Shown piece after piece: positions 1-7,352 of a DNA stretch of 21,910 nucleotides (its first letter is position 1; each line of letters opens with the position of its first letter). The position numbers and the translations under genes were made by a program. Origin of the DNA: Clostridiales bacterium (GTDB lineage: Bacteria; Bacillota; Clostridia; Christensenellales; CAG-314); contig DPQS01000002.1 of NCBI GenBank assembly GCA_003537755.1, positions 1 through 21,910 of the forward strand, written 5' to 3'. Under the pieces are notes generated by a model. The model had not been told where the DNA came from, searched no databases, and saw only the letters and a list, made by a program, of their open reading frames with translations.

Positions 1-31
1 TTTTCAAAAAGTTTCCCCTTCCCCGTAAATC

Positions 32-454
32 TTACAAACTCTTAAGCACAGCTTGCACGTCGCGCATGTCCACCTTGCCTGCGAAGTTAGCCTTGAAGTA
101 CTTCATTACACTGCCGACGGACTTGTCGTCCAGTTTGTCGATTTCGGCGCGAATTTCTTCCGCGCTCATCATCTGCGGCAAAAACTTGTTTACAAACACG
201 ATTTGTTCGGTAAGCACGGCAACGTTTTCGGGACGGTTTGCCTTTTCAAACGCTTCGCGTTCCTCGGTCAGTTCCTTGACGGACTTTTGCAAAATCGCCA
301 CCACGTCCGTGTCGGACAGTTCCTTTCCTTCGCTGCGACGGTCGATTTCCGCAAGTTTGACCTTGTTGAGAATTACGGACAGCACCGAGCGCGCCGTTGT
401 GTCGTGCGCCTTGAGTGCGTTGATGTTTGCTTCTTTAAGTTGTTGTACAAGCAT
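32..454 (-). CDS. yqeY: GatB/YqeY domain-containing protein
   Basis: This 140-residue protein is a full-length member of the YqeY family, small stand-alone proteins related to the tail domain of GatB, the tRNA-dependent amidotransferase subunit. It is all-helical in character, with the family features of an N-terminal segment that includes RSVLSVILNKVKLAEID, a central stretch KSVKELTEEREAF, the IVFVNKFLPQMMS segment near residue 90, and a C-terminal GSVMKYFKANFAGKVDMRDV. The role is inferred from the family: possible tRNA or amidotransferase-related RNA binding, not proven. The ATG is preceded by a good AAGGAG about 8 bases upstream. It lies 69 bases downstream of the large coiled-coil gene on the same strand and may be co-transcribed with it, although a weak hairpin lies between them. 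Confidence in the family is high and in the exact role low. Confidence 0.93.
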   Translation of the reverse strand: MLVQQLKEANINALKAHDTTARSVLSVILNKVKLAEIDRRSEGKELSDTDVVAILQKSVKELTEEREAFEKANRPENVAVLTEQIVFVNKFLPQMMSAEEIRAEIDKLDDKSVGSVMKYFKANFAGKVDMRDVQAVLKSL

Positions 455-480
455 AATTATTACTCCTTTCCTTTTATGGC

Positions 481-509
481 AAAAGCGGCCGATATTTCAG
501 CCGCCTTTT
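481..509 (-). terminator. Weak hairpin between the coiled-coil gene and yqeY
   Basis: AAAAGCGGC (481-489) pairs with GCCG-C-CTTTT (500-509) around a 10-base loop, with one bulged base. It starts 14 bases after the coiled-coil gene's stop. On the minus strand only four Ts lie at its end, and the yqeY ribosome binding site follows closely. It may be a partial terminator or an intercistronic processing hairpin. Confidence 0.35.
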
Positions 510-523
510 GTTGTTTTATTTGG

Positions 524-3500
524 TTATTGCGCGGTTTGTTCCGTTGTTTGTGCGGCAGGTCTTTGCAAAGGACGTTCGCGCGTGTAGTCCACCACGTAAC
601 TGATACCGTCGATGTTAAGTAGCATGTCGGCAAGTACCTGTTTGTCCAAGGCAATGCGTTCCTCGAATATCAGCCAACGTCCGTCGGCAGAGTCCGCCTG
701 CGGCATTGCAAGCAGCAAACTTATGTACACGGCGGTCTTGATGTCGGGCGTCAGGTCGTCGTATGCAGTCACCTTGTCGCCGTCAACTACGTTTACCTTG
801 TAATCTTCCTGTGTCAGTTTGTAATTGCCGCCGGTAAGGATGTTGAGGTAGGTTGCCGCACTTGACAGCAATGCGCCGATTTTGTCGCGGATAAGCAACG
901 CCACGATGTCGCTGTGGGTAAAGTTGCCCTTAAGGTTGCCCAGAGTGCGAGCCTCGGCAGCCGCCACGGTAACGCGCATACGTTGTGCGTTTTGCGCGGC
1001 AAGTTGTGCGGTCTGTTCGGCGCGCTTGTTTTCCAGTGCGGTTTGTCTGTCGCGAAGAGCGGCAAGACGTTGTTCGTAGCCGTTTACCACCGTTTCGTCC
1101 ACAACGTTTGCCGATTGGTCCTTGATTACAGAGTACAGACTCTGAATACGGTCGGCAAGATTTGCCTTGGTAGTATCGTATACGGACACCACTTTTGCAA
1201 CGGCTTCCATGTCCGCGTCAACGTCCACTGCTGCGATTTTGTCCACGTCCAGTCCCTTTACGCGCAGTTCGAAACTCAGTTCCTGATACAGTTCGCTGTA
1301 TTCCTTGACCTTACTGTCGTACAGCCATTGCACCTTTTCCAGTTCAAGACGTTTTTTGAACACGTCCTTTTCCAGATTGTTTTTGGTTTCCGTCAGCATC
1401 TGCACTTCCGAGGACAAGTCGCCCATTTCGTAACGGAATTCCTCGATAGCCTTGGAAATGTCGTCGCTGCCTGCGTACTTCTTGGCACGCTCGGTAGCCT
1501 TGGCAATCTGCTGTTCGTTTACCTTGATTGTGCGGTTGGTTTCGATAATCGCGCCCTTTACGTCTTCCAGTTTGGACTCGATACTTTCAATCTGGCGTGT
1601 GACGGCTTTGTACTGTTCGTAACTGCCGGTAAGACGGCCGCTCATGTCGGCAAGTTCGTCCTTCAGGCGGTCGTTTGTCACGACAATGCTGTCGATACTT
1701 GCGCGAGTGTCGTCCAGTTGCATTTGCGTGTCACGCAGATACTTAAGACGAGACTTCAGCGAAGCCAACTTTGTACGCAGCGACTCGGTGTAACGCTTCA
1801 GTTCCACAAGTTCCGTATCGCCGCGTACCGATTCCCGCTGCAAATCCAGCAGATATTTGGTACCGTTGTCGCTTGCGGCGGCTTTGAGATAGTTGTACAC
1901 CGTTTCGTTGCCGTTTTGCTGCACTATCTGATTGTATGCGTCGTTGATGTTGTCGCGTTCGCGCCCGAGTGTAACCATTTCGGCATTGTTGATGTCGATG
2001 TGGCGTTTGATTTCCTTGATTGCGCCTTCCAGCTTGTAACTGCGCTCGAGAAGCAACTCGCGGTCAAGGGTACGCGCTTCGATTTCCGCTTTGAGCGACA
2101 TCACTTCGGGGTCGTTGAAGTCGGCGGATACGGCAAACACGCCCGTAGCGTCGTCGGAGTACACCTTCTGACTGTTGAGGTACACTTCGCGTTTGAATTC
2201 TTCCTGCTTGCGAAGCAACAACTTGTCCAGTTGCGCTTCCAGTTGACTGCGCGAGGCTTCCAGTTGCAACAGACGGTACTTGTAGTCCTCCATCGCGCGT
2301 TGCAGGTTGCGCATTTTTTCGTCAAGCGAAGTGTTGATTGCTTCCAGTTTGTTGCGCTTGCCGTCCAGCACTTTTATTATGCCGTCCTTGGCTTTAAGCG
2401 GCGACACGGCAATGTCCAGTTCTTCCACCGAGCGGAAACGCTTGACAAGGGTCAGTTGAGTCGTTTCTCTCTCGGCAATCTGTCCTTCCTTGACGGCGAT
2501 TTCGCTTTGCAACTTGTCAACCTGCGCCGACACTTCGTCGATTTTGACGTCTACGCGCACCGTTTCCAGCAGTTCGCCGACGGACTTGCCGGGCACGCGG
2601 AAACCGTCCAAGCCTTCCTTTACCTCGGTAAGAGACTTTTCGATTGTGTCCAGTTTGTTGGCACACATTGCCTTTTCGCTTTCAAGGCGTTGTTGCGTTT
2701 CGTTGAGTTCGAGCAGCATTTCGCCGTAGGTCTTGTTCTTTTCGTACAGCGAGGCGATGTAACTCAGTTCGTTGTTTATTGCTTCGAGACGCGCGCGTTT
2801 GTCGGCGGATTGCGCTGTTTGCAGTTCGCGCTCGTCAAGTTGCTTTTTGACAGCAGCAAGTTCGTTTTCCGTCCATTCAAGGTCGGTGGTCATCTGGTAA
2901 CGCTTTTGTTCGTACTCGTTGCGTTCCGTCACAATGGCGTTGAGTTGGCGAACGCGCGGCACAAGCGAATCGATGTCGCTGCGCAGTTTTACGCGTTGGC
3001 GCAGTTGCTCGATTTCGTCCTGATGGGCGAGCAGCAGGTTGTAGCGTTGTTGCGTTGCGTCCAGTTGACGGGCAATTCCGCTGCGGATAAGTTCCACCGA
3101 CTGAGCAGCGCGCGCCTCGCCGAGGCTTGACGTAATTTCGGCAATGCGGCGGTTGACGTCGGCAAGTTCGTCGTTTGTAGCCTTGATTTGTTCGTCGGAA
3201 ATCTGTGTGCCCTGCGCTTCGGCGGCAGCCATCTGTACGGTGTAGTTGCGTACCTTGGCAATGGCGTTTTCACGCATTACGCGTGCTTCCTGCGAAGCCT
3301 TGGCAACGTCGGCGTCGACTGAGGCAAGCAGTTTTATTTCGTCCAGCAACATCAGGTCGCCGTGGAAGTTGTCCACCGACTTGTTGTTGACGTAGTCCTT
3401 CTTCAGCAGTTCGGCAAGATTTACGTTCAGTATCGATTGCAGGTATTCCACCGATTTGGAGCGAGCGACAACCTGCCAGTGACCGTCTACCTTCTTTTTG

Positions 3501-3748
3501 AGAATAGTACGCGTAGTGCCGTCCTCGCCGTGAATACGACCGAGCGAATACTCGTCGGCATCAACAAGAAACTCCACCTCGACGTCGCGCGTGTTGTCGG
3601 CGTCCTCGCGAAAGCAAAATTCGAGATAACTGTTGAGGCGACCGCCCTTACTTGTGACGACGCCCTTGCCCTCGATTGCCGTACCGAAGGTGAAAATCTG
3701 TTTTTCTTTGGTTTGAGGATCGTATGCTACTACTTTCGATAATCTCAT
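524..3748 (-). CDS. Rad50/SbcC/SMC-like coiled-coil protein with degenerate ATPase head
   Basis: A 1,074-residue protein organised like a Rad50/SbcC/SMC ATPase: an N-terminal beta-rich lobe (about 1-130), a very long Glu/Gln/Lys/Leu-rich coiled coil (about 150-960) broken by non-coiled segments near 535-560 and 610-640, and a C-terminal lobe (about 965-1074). The N-lobe carries the Rad50-like pattern in which a strand with EFLVDADEYSLGR is followed by SVEYLQSILNVNLAELLKK. The nucleotide-binding motifs are degraded. No GxxGxGKS/T Walker A is present; TSKGGRLNSY lies where one would be expected. The ABC signature LSGGE is replaced by DDLTPDIKTA. Walker B reads WLIFEERIALD, with Phe for the metal-binding Asp but Glu and the D-loop ALD kept. 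The switch His is replaced in VVDYTRE. No CxxC zinc hook is visible. GAGGG precedes the ATG. It is divergent from a DnaD/DnaI operon. A structural role on DNA is inference. Confidence 0.7.
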   Translation of the reverse strand: MRLSKVVAYDPQTKEKQIFTFGTAIEGKGVVTSKGGRLNSYLEFCFREDADNTRDVEVEFLVDADEYSLGRIHGEDGTTRTILKKKVDGHWQVVARSKSVEYLQSILNVNLAELLKKDYVNNKSVDNFHGDLMLLDEIKLLASVDADVAKASQEARVMRENAIAKVRNYTVQMAAAEAQGTQISDEQIKATNDELADVNRRIAEITSSLGEARAAQSVELIRSGIARQLDATQQRYNLLLAHQDEIEQLRQRVKLRSDIDSLVPRVRQLNAIVTERNEYEQKRYQMTTDLEWTENELAAVKKQLDERELQTAQSADKRARLEAINNELSYIASLYEKNKTYGEMLLELNETQQRLESEKAMCANKLDTIEKSLTEVKEGLDGFRVPGKSVGELLETVRVDVKIDEVSAQVDKLQSEIAVKEGQIAERETTQLTLVKRFRSVEELDIAVSPLKAKDGIIKVLDGKRNKLEAINTSLDEKMRNLQRAMEDYKYRLLQLEASRSQLEAQLDKLLLRKQEEFKREVYLNSQKVYSDDATGVFAVSADFNDPEVMSLKAEIEARTLDRELLLERSYKLEGAIKEIKRHIDINNAEMVTLGRERDNINDAYNQIVQQNGNETVYNYLKAAASDNGTKYLLDLQRESVRGDTELVELKRYTESLRTKLASLKSRLKYLRDTQMQLDDTRASIDSIVVTNDRLKDELADMSGRLTGSYEQYKAVTRQIESIESKLEDVKGAIIETNRTIKVNEQQIAKATERAKKYAGSDDISKAIEEFRYEMGDLSSEVQMLTETKNNLEKDVFKKRLELEKVQWLYDSKVKEYSELYQELSFELRVKGLDVDKIAAVDVDADMEAVAKVVSVYDTTKANLADRIQSLYSVIKDQSANVVDETVVNGYEQRLAALRDRQTALENKRAEQTAQLAAQNAQRMRVTVAAAEARTLGNLKGNFTHSDIVALLIRDKIGALLSSAATYLNILTGGNYKLTQEDYKVNVVDGDKVTAYDDLTPDIKTAVYISLLLAMPQADSADGRWLIFEERIALDKQVLADMLLNIDGISYVVDYTRERPLQRPAAQTTEQTAQ

Positions 3749-3788
3749 GGCTATCCCTCACTGAATTTTACTAAGTTGGTCAAATTTG

Positions 3789-3817
3789 TTGAAATGGCCG
3801 ACGAAATGTGTTAAAAT
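3789..3817 (+). promoter_or_regulatory. Candidate sigma-A promoter for the DnaD/DnaI operon
   Basis: TTGAAA (3789-3794), a 17-base spacer and TAAAAT (3812-3817) give a start near 3824 and a leader of about 112 bases. A weaker alternative is TTAAAA (3872-3877), an 18-base spacer and TATAAA (3896-3901). The main candidate faces the opposing promoter at 3857-3885. Confidence 0.5.
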
Positions 3818-3856
3818 CTACAAGACATCGGTGTAAAACCGGACCGCTTCTACATT

Positions 3857-3885
3857 ATTATAACCTATGACTTAAAAATAATCAA
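3857..3885 (-). promoter_or_regulatory. Candidate sigma-A promoter for the coiled-coil gene
   Basis: On the minus strand TTGATT (3880-3885) is followed by a 17-base spacer and a perfect TATAAT (3857-3862). The predicted start is near 3850, about 100 bases upstream of the ATG at 3748. Its transcript would run across the plus-strand promoter at 3789-3817. Confidence 0.6.
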
Positions 3886-3935
3886 GAGGTTTTATTATAA
3901 ATAATAGGGCGGTTTAACGACAAAAGAGGTAGTTT

Positions 3936-5399
3936 ATGACGTTTTGTGACAAAGAAAAACAACTGATCGACGGCGGCGTAACCTGCATCGACAACAGATT
4001 TATCATCAATTACCTGCCCGACGCACCCGACGTGAGAAGCGCGGTTTACCTTTTGGGACTTACTCTGTCGCAAAGCAGCGGAAGCGACAACTCCGTAGAT
4101 ACCCTTGCCGGCAAACTGGGCATTACGCCCGGCGACGTAATCAGCGCGTTTCAGTACTGGGAAGAGCTGGGGCTTGTCACAATCGTCGGGGACAATCCGC
4201 CGAAAGTAATCTACCTTGCCGATCGCGACGACGGCACCGCGCTGAAAAAAATAAAACCCGGCAAATACAACAAATTCAGCAAGGCGATACAAAGCGTAAT
4301 CGAAGGCAGAATGATTACCGTAAACGAATACAACGAGTACTACAACTTTCTTGAAAGCACCACGTTCGAGCCCGACGCCCTTGTTGCAGTGGCGAAATAC
4401 TGTGCGGAACTAAAGGGCGGCGACATCAACTACCGTTACATACTCACCGTGGCGCGCAACCTGCTTAGCCGCGGACAAACCACCCTTGCCGTAGTTGCCG
4501 AAGCACTTGACAGCCAGCAAAAATACGATGACGACCTGAAAATCGTGTTCAAATCCCTTGGAATAAGCCGCAAATTCGACCACACAGACAGACAAATGTA
4601 CGAAAAGTGGACCAGGGAACTCGGCTTTACCGCAGACGTGATAAACCAAGTTGCAAAAAATTGCAAGGGCGGCGGCATGCCGAAACTTGACGGAATGCTG
4701 ACGGAGTACTACAAAAAAGGCGCGCTCAGCGTAAAAGAAATGCAAGCCTACGACGAACAAAAAACAAGGCTGTACGACCTTGCGCGCGCCGTAAACAAGA
4801 CAATAGGCGTGTATTACCAGAGCCTTGACCCCGTTGTGGACGAGTACATCGTAGACTGGGTACGCAAAGGTTACGACGAACAAACAATACTTGCCGTGGG
4901 CAAATACTGCTTCCGCAGCGGCATCCGCACGCTGAGCGGTCTGGCAGGGGTCATCGACAAGCTGTACAGAAACGGCGTAACCACCGTTGCCGCGCTGGAA
5001 CAATACCTTGCGCAGATTGCCGAAGAGGACGACAAAATAAAACAGGTGCTTGCGCGTGCGGGACTTGACCGCCGCGTTACCAACAGCGACCGCAAACTGT
5101 ACAAAAACTGGACGGACAACTGGAACATGCCCGAAGAGGTAATCGCCTTTGTGGCACAGCGTGCGGCAGGTACGGCAAACCCCATTGCATACGTCAACCG
5201 CGTGCTGGGCAGTTACAACCGCGACGGCGTGACAACGCTTGAACAGGCGAAAAAGCAAGCCGAAGCATACGGCAAGCAAACCGCCGCCACTACCGCCGAA
5301 ACAAAGAAAAACATCGGTGGCGTTGCCATCGAAGAGCAAACCTACACCGACGAAGAACTTCGCTCGCTGTTTACCGCACTGGATGATACGGAGGAATGA
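3936..5399 (+). CDS. DnaD-domain replication initiation protein with four DnaD-like modules
   Basis: A 487-residue DnaD/DnaB-family protein, known in Firmicutes to help load the replicative helicase. The N-terminus (about 28-90) looks like a winged helix: RSAVYLLGLTLSQ, then LAGKLGITPGDVISAFQYWEELGLV. It is followed by helical modules of the DnaD C-terminal type. The second (about 195-275, containing DRQMYEKWTREL) and the fourth (about 375-460, containing DRKLYKNWTDNW and IAYVNRVLGSYNRDGVTTLEQA) are clearly paralogous. The first and third share the pattern of a TILAV.KYC-like helix, a second helix and a G.TT turn. The protein therefore looks like an internal duplication of a two-module unit; one or two modules is usual. 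AAGAGGT precedes the ATG. The stop overlaps the start of the helicase-loader gene, implying translational coupling and a shared role in initiation. Confidence 0.88.
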   Translation: MTFCDKEKQLIDGGVTCIDNRFIINYLPDAPDVRSAVYLLGLTLSQSSGSDNSVDTLAGKLGITPGDVISAFQYWEELGLVTIVGDNPPKVIYLADRDDGTALKKIKPGKYNKFSKAIQSVIEGRMITVNEYNEYYNFLESTTFEPDALVAVAKYCAELKGGDINYRYILTVARNLLSRGQTTLAVVAEALDSQQKYDDDLKIVFKSLGISRKFDHTDRQMYEKWTRELGFTADVINQVAKNCKGGGMPKLDGMLTEYYKKGALSVKEMQAYDEQKTRLYDLARAVNKTIGVYYQSLDPVVDEYIVDWVRKGYDEQTILAVGKYCFRSGIRTLSGLAGVIDKLYRNGVTTVAALEQYLAQIAEEDDKIKQVLARAGLDRRVTNSDRKLYKNWTDNWNMPEEVIAFVAQRAAGTANPIAYVNRVLGSYNRDGVTTLEQAKKQAEAYGKQTAATTAETKKNIGGVAIEEQTYTDEELRSLFTALDDTEE

Positions 5400-6307
5400 T
5401 GACAAAGCAACAAATTGCAGAGCAGGCATTGCGGAATATTCAAAAGCGGCACAGCGACGCAGTAGACAAAAATGAACGCACCCTTGTCGCACTTCGTACT
5501 CACGCCGATTTTGCCGACAACGAACGCGCACTTCGACTTGCCACCGTGGCAAAAATAATGGGCACAGACGAGGCACAGATTGCAAAAGCCGACAGCGAAA
5601 TAAAGCGATTGACAAAAGAGCAGAAAAAACTGCTTGCCAAGTACAAATGTACGGAAAAATCACTTACGCCTACGTTTTTTTGCAACAAATGTAATGACAC
5701 CGGGTACGTAAACGAGCAGCCTTGCGAGTGCCTTCGGGCTGAAATCCGTCGCCTTCTGGTTGCAGATTGCGCAGTGCCCAACCCCGGATACACCTTCGCG
5801 GGAAGCACCGAAAAGGACAAGAAAAACCTTGCCGTTTACCGCCGTGCGGAAGCGGTTTGCAAAAATGAACACGGCAATATTTTGCTGTTAGGAAAGGTGG
5901 GTACAGGCAAAACTTACCTGCTTACGGCGTGCGCGCACAAGTGCGTGGAACTGGGCAAAACGGTACTGTTCACCACCGCTTACGGGCTCAATCAGACATT
6001 TCTGGAAGCGCATCTGAGTAACCTTGCAACCAAGCAGGCAGTACTGGACAACTTGACCGACACGGACGTGCTTGTAATAGACGACCTCGGCACGGAACAA
6101 ACGTACAAAAACGTCACGCAGGAATATCTGTTTGCCGTGCTTAACGAACGCCTTACAAACGGCAAAAAGACGTTTATTTCCACCAATCTGTCACTTGAAA
6201 ATCTGAAAGACAAGTACGACAACCGCATCTTTTCTCGGCTGATTCAACAGAGCGACGACAACCTGATTACCATGCTTGAAAGCAAGGACAAGCGCACGAT
6301 AAAGTAA
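5396..6307 (+). CDS. dnaI: DnaI/DnaC-type helicase loader AAA+ ATPase
   Basis: A 303-residue primosomal helicase loader. An N-terminal helical region (1-90) leads to a zinc-binding cluster, C96-x2-C99 and C110-x-C112, typical of DnaI-like proteins. The AAA+ core follows: Walker A GKVGTGKT (166-173), Walker B VLVIDD (225-230), sensor-1 STN (262-264), and the basic NRIFSRL segment (276-282) with candidate arginine fingers. Known family members deliver the replicative DnaB/DnaC-type helicase to the origin. The ATG overlaps the upstream DnaD-like stop in an ATGA arrangement with GGAGGA just upstream; a second ATG directly follows, so initiation could be one codon later. A strong bidirectional terminator ends the operon 90 bases downstream. 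The function call is secure; the choice between the names DnaI and DnaC is convention. Confidence 0.92.
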   Translation: MMTKQQIAEQALRNIQKRHSDAVDKNERTLVALRTHADFADNERALRLATVAKIMGTDEAQIAKADSEIKRLTKEQKKLLAKYKCTEKSLTPTFFCNKCNDTGYVNEQPCECLRAEIRRLLVADCAVPNPGYTFAGSTEKDKKNLAVYRRAEAVCKNEHGNILLLGKVGTGKTYLLTACAHKCVELGKTVLFTTAYGLNQTFLEAHLSNLATKQAVLDNLTDTDVLVIDDLGTEQTYKNVTQEYLFAVLNERLTNGKKTFISTNLSLENLKDKYDNRIFSRLIQQSDDNLITMLESKDKRTIK

Positions 6308-6397
6308 AAAACTCGACAAGACGTAAACATTTTGTCCGTCTGACATTGCTTACTAAGAGATTTGCGATAAAACTTGCCACTACTACAAAACATAAAC

Positions 6398-6430
6398 AAA
6401 AGGGAAGCACTCAAAATGCTTCCCTTTTTT
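6398..6430. terminator. Bidirectional rho-independent terminator
   Basis: AGGGAAGCA (6401-6409) and TGCTTCCCT form a 9-bp stem around a CTCAAAA loop. The stem is flanked by AAAA on the left and TTTTTT on the right, so it can end the plus-strand dnaI transcript and, read on the minus strand, the nrdG transcript. Confidence 0.9.
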
Positions 6431-6432
6431 AC

Positions 6433-6506
6433 TTAGGGTTAATTTCGCTATCACTAACAACCTTGGGGATGTCCTTTTCCGTTCTTTCGTGTGGACGTTC
6501 GCTCAG
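6433..6506 (-). repeat. Intergenic repeat copy 1 (74 bp)
   Basis: This 74-bp segment is the reverse complement of 13057-13127 apart from four substitutions and one 3-bp indel. It lies between the shared terminator and nrdG, and the TGA stop of nrdG is contained in its first bases (CTGAGCGAACG on the minus strand). No terminal inverted repeats, target duplication or complete gene were recognised in it. Confidence 0.85.
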
Positions 6507-7201
6507 TCCGACATGCCGCGAAGTTTTACGTTGGGCATGTAGGGCAACAGAATGTCGCGGTAACGGCGCATTGTGTCCTCGTCGCAGCCGTAAGTCGTCT
6601 TGTCAAGAATGTCGCCGCTGTCTACAAACTTTTGCAGATACAGCGGACTGTCCGAGCGCAGCCACTGACCCAGTTCCTCCACCGACTTGTCGTCGTGGTG
6701 ATTGCCCGTCACCGTCATACGGAATTCGTAAGGAACGACGCCGCCTTTGAGATAGGCAACCGACTGTTCCATGGCGGCAAGATCCGGCGCACAACCCACC
6801 GTTTCGGCATAACGCGAAAGGCTGTTTTTGACGTCCATAGCCACGTAGTCCACCAGTCCCGACGATACCAATTTTTGCAATTTTTCGGGGAAAAATCCGT
6901 TGGTGTCCAACTTGACGAGGTACCCGAGTGCCTTGACTTTTGTCAGAAACGCGGCAATTTCTTCTACGTTGTTAATAAGAGGTTCACCGCCGGTCAGGCA
7001 CATACCTTCCAGCACATGCTTGCGCTTGTCAAGAAAAGCAAGCACCTCTTCTTCCGTCAGATGTTCCACGTCGTGTCCCGTCACAAGCGTTGCGTTGTGG
7101 CAGAACGGGCAGCGTAAATTGCACCCGAGCGTAAACAGGGTGCAAGCTACCTTTTCGGGATAGTCCAGCAGTGTCAACTTCATCAATCCGCCAAATATCA
7201 T
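6503..7201 (-). CDS. nrdG: Anaerobic ribonucleotide reductase activating protein (radical SAM)
   Basis: A 232-residue radical-SAM protein of the anaerobic ribonucleoside-triphosphate reductase activating type (NrdG2-like). It would use S-adenosylmethionine and a 4Fe-4S cluster to install the glycyl radical on NrdD. The cluster motif is C27-x3-C31-x2-C34 (CNLRCPFCHN), preceded by the family's LLDYPEKVACTLFTLG. The SAM-binding GGEP is at 71-74, and TNGFFPEKL and YVAMDVKN follow as later barrel strands. The start has GAGG about 8 bases upstream. nrdD is not adjacent. It sits directly after the rplL terminator and shares a bidirectional terminator with dnaI. Its last codons run into the 74-bp repeat, which supplies the stop. 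No good promoter of its own was found, so read-through from the ribosomal operon is possible. A related glycyl-radical activase function cannot be fully excluded. Confidence 0.87.
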   Translation of the reverse strand: MIFGGLMKLTLLDYPEKVACTLFTLGCNLRCPFCHNATLVTGHDVEHLTEEEVLAFLDKRKHVLEGMCLTGGEPLINNVEEIAAFLTKVKALGYLVKLDTNGFFPEKLQKLVSSGLVDYVAMDVKNSLSRYAETVGCAPDLAAMEQSVAYLKGGVVPYEFRMTVTGNHHDDKSVEELGQWLRSDSPLYLQKFVDSGDILDKTTYGCDEDTMRRYRDILLPYMPNVKLRGMSD

Positions 7202-7306
7202 AACAGTACCTCAATCAACAGCATTACGTGGCTTTTCCGTTCGCCATCGCTGATTATCTGCGCAAACGCAACGTCAAACCAAAACCATACGCGTGCGCTT
7301 CTGTGC

Positions 7307-7334
7307 AAAAAAGGGTGTCGCTTCCGCAACACCC
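7307..7334 (-). terminator. Terminator of the rplL operon
   Basis: On the minus strand GGGTGTTGC and GCGACACCC form a stem with one mismatch around a short GGAA loop, followed by TTTTTT. It begins 18 bases after the rplL stop, separating the ribosomal operon from nrdG. Confidence 0.88.
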
Positions 7335-7352
7335 TTGTCGGTTAAACTTAAA

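Noticed and set aside
914..3130. Plus-strand open frame of 738 codons opposite the coiled-coil gene
   Set aside because: It is antisense to a frame with clear coiled-coil and ATPase-lobe features. Its translation is rich in Phe, Val, His and Cys without any recognisable domain, as expected from the complement of Lys/Glu/Gln/Leu codons. No ribosome binding site supports it.
4410..5663. Minus-strand frame of 417 codons opposite the DnaD and loader genes
   Set aside because: It is antisense to both genes of a coupled operon, with no family similarity and a Cys/Phe/Val-rich composition typical of a complement frame.
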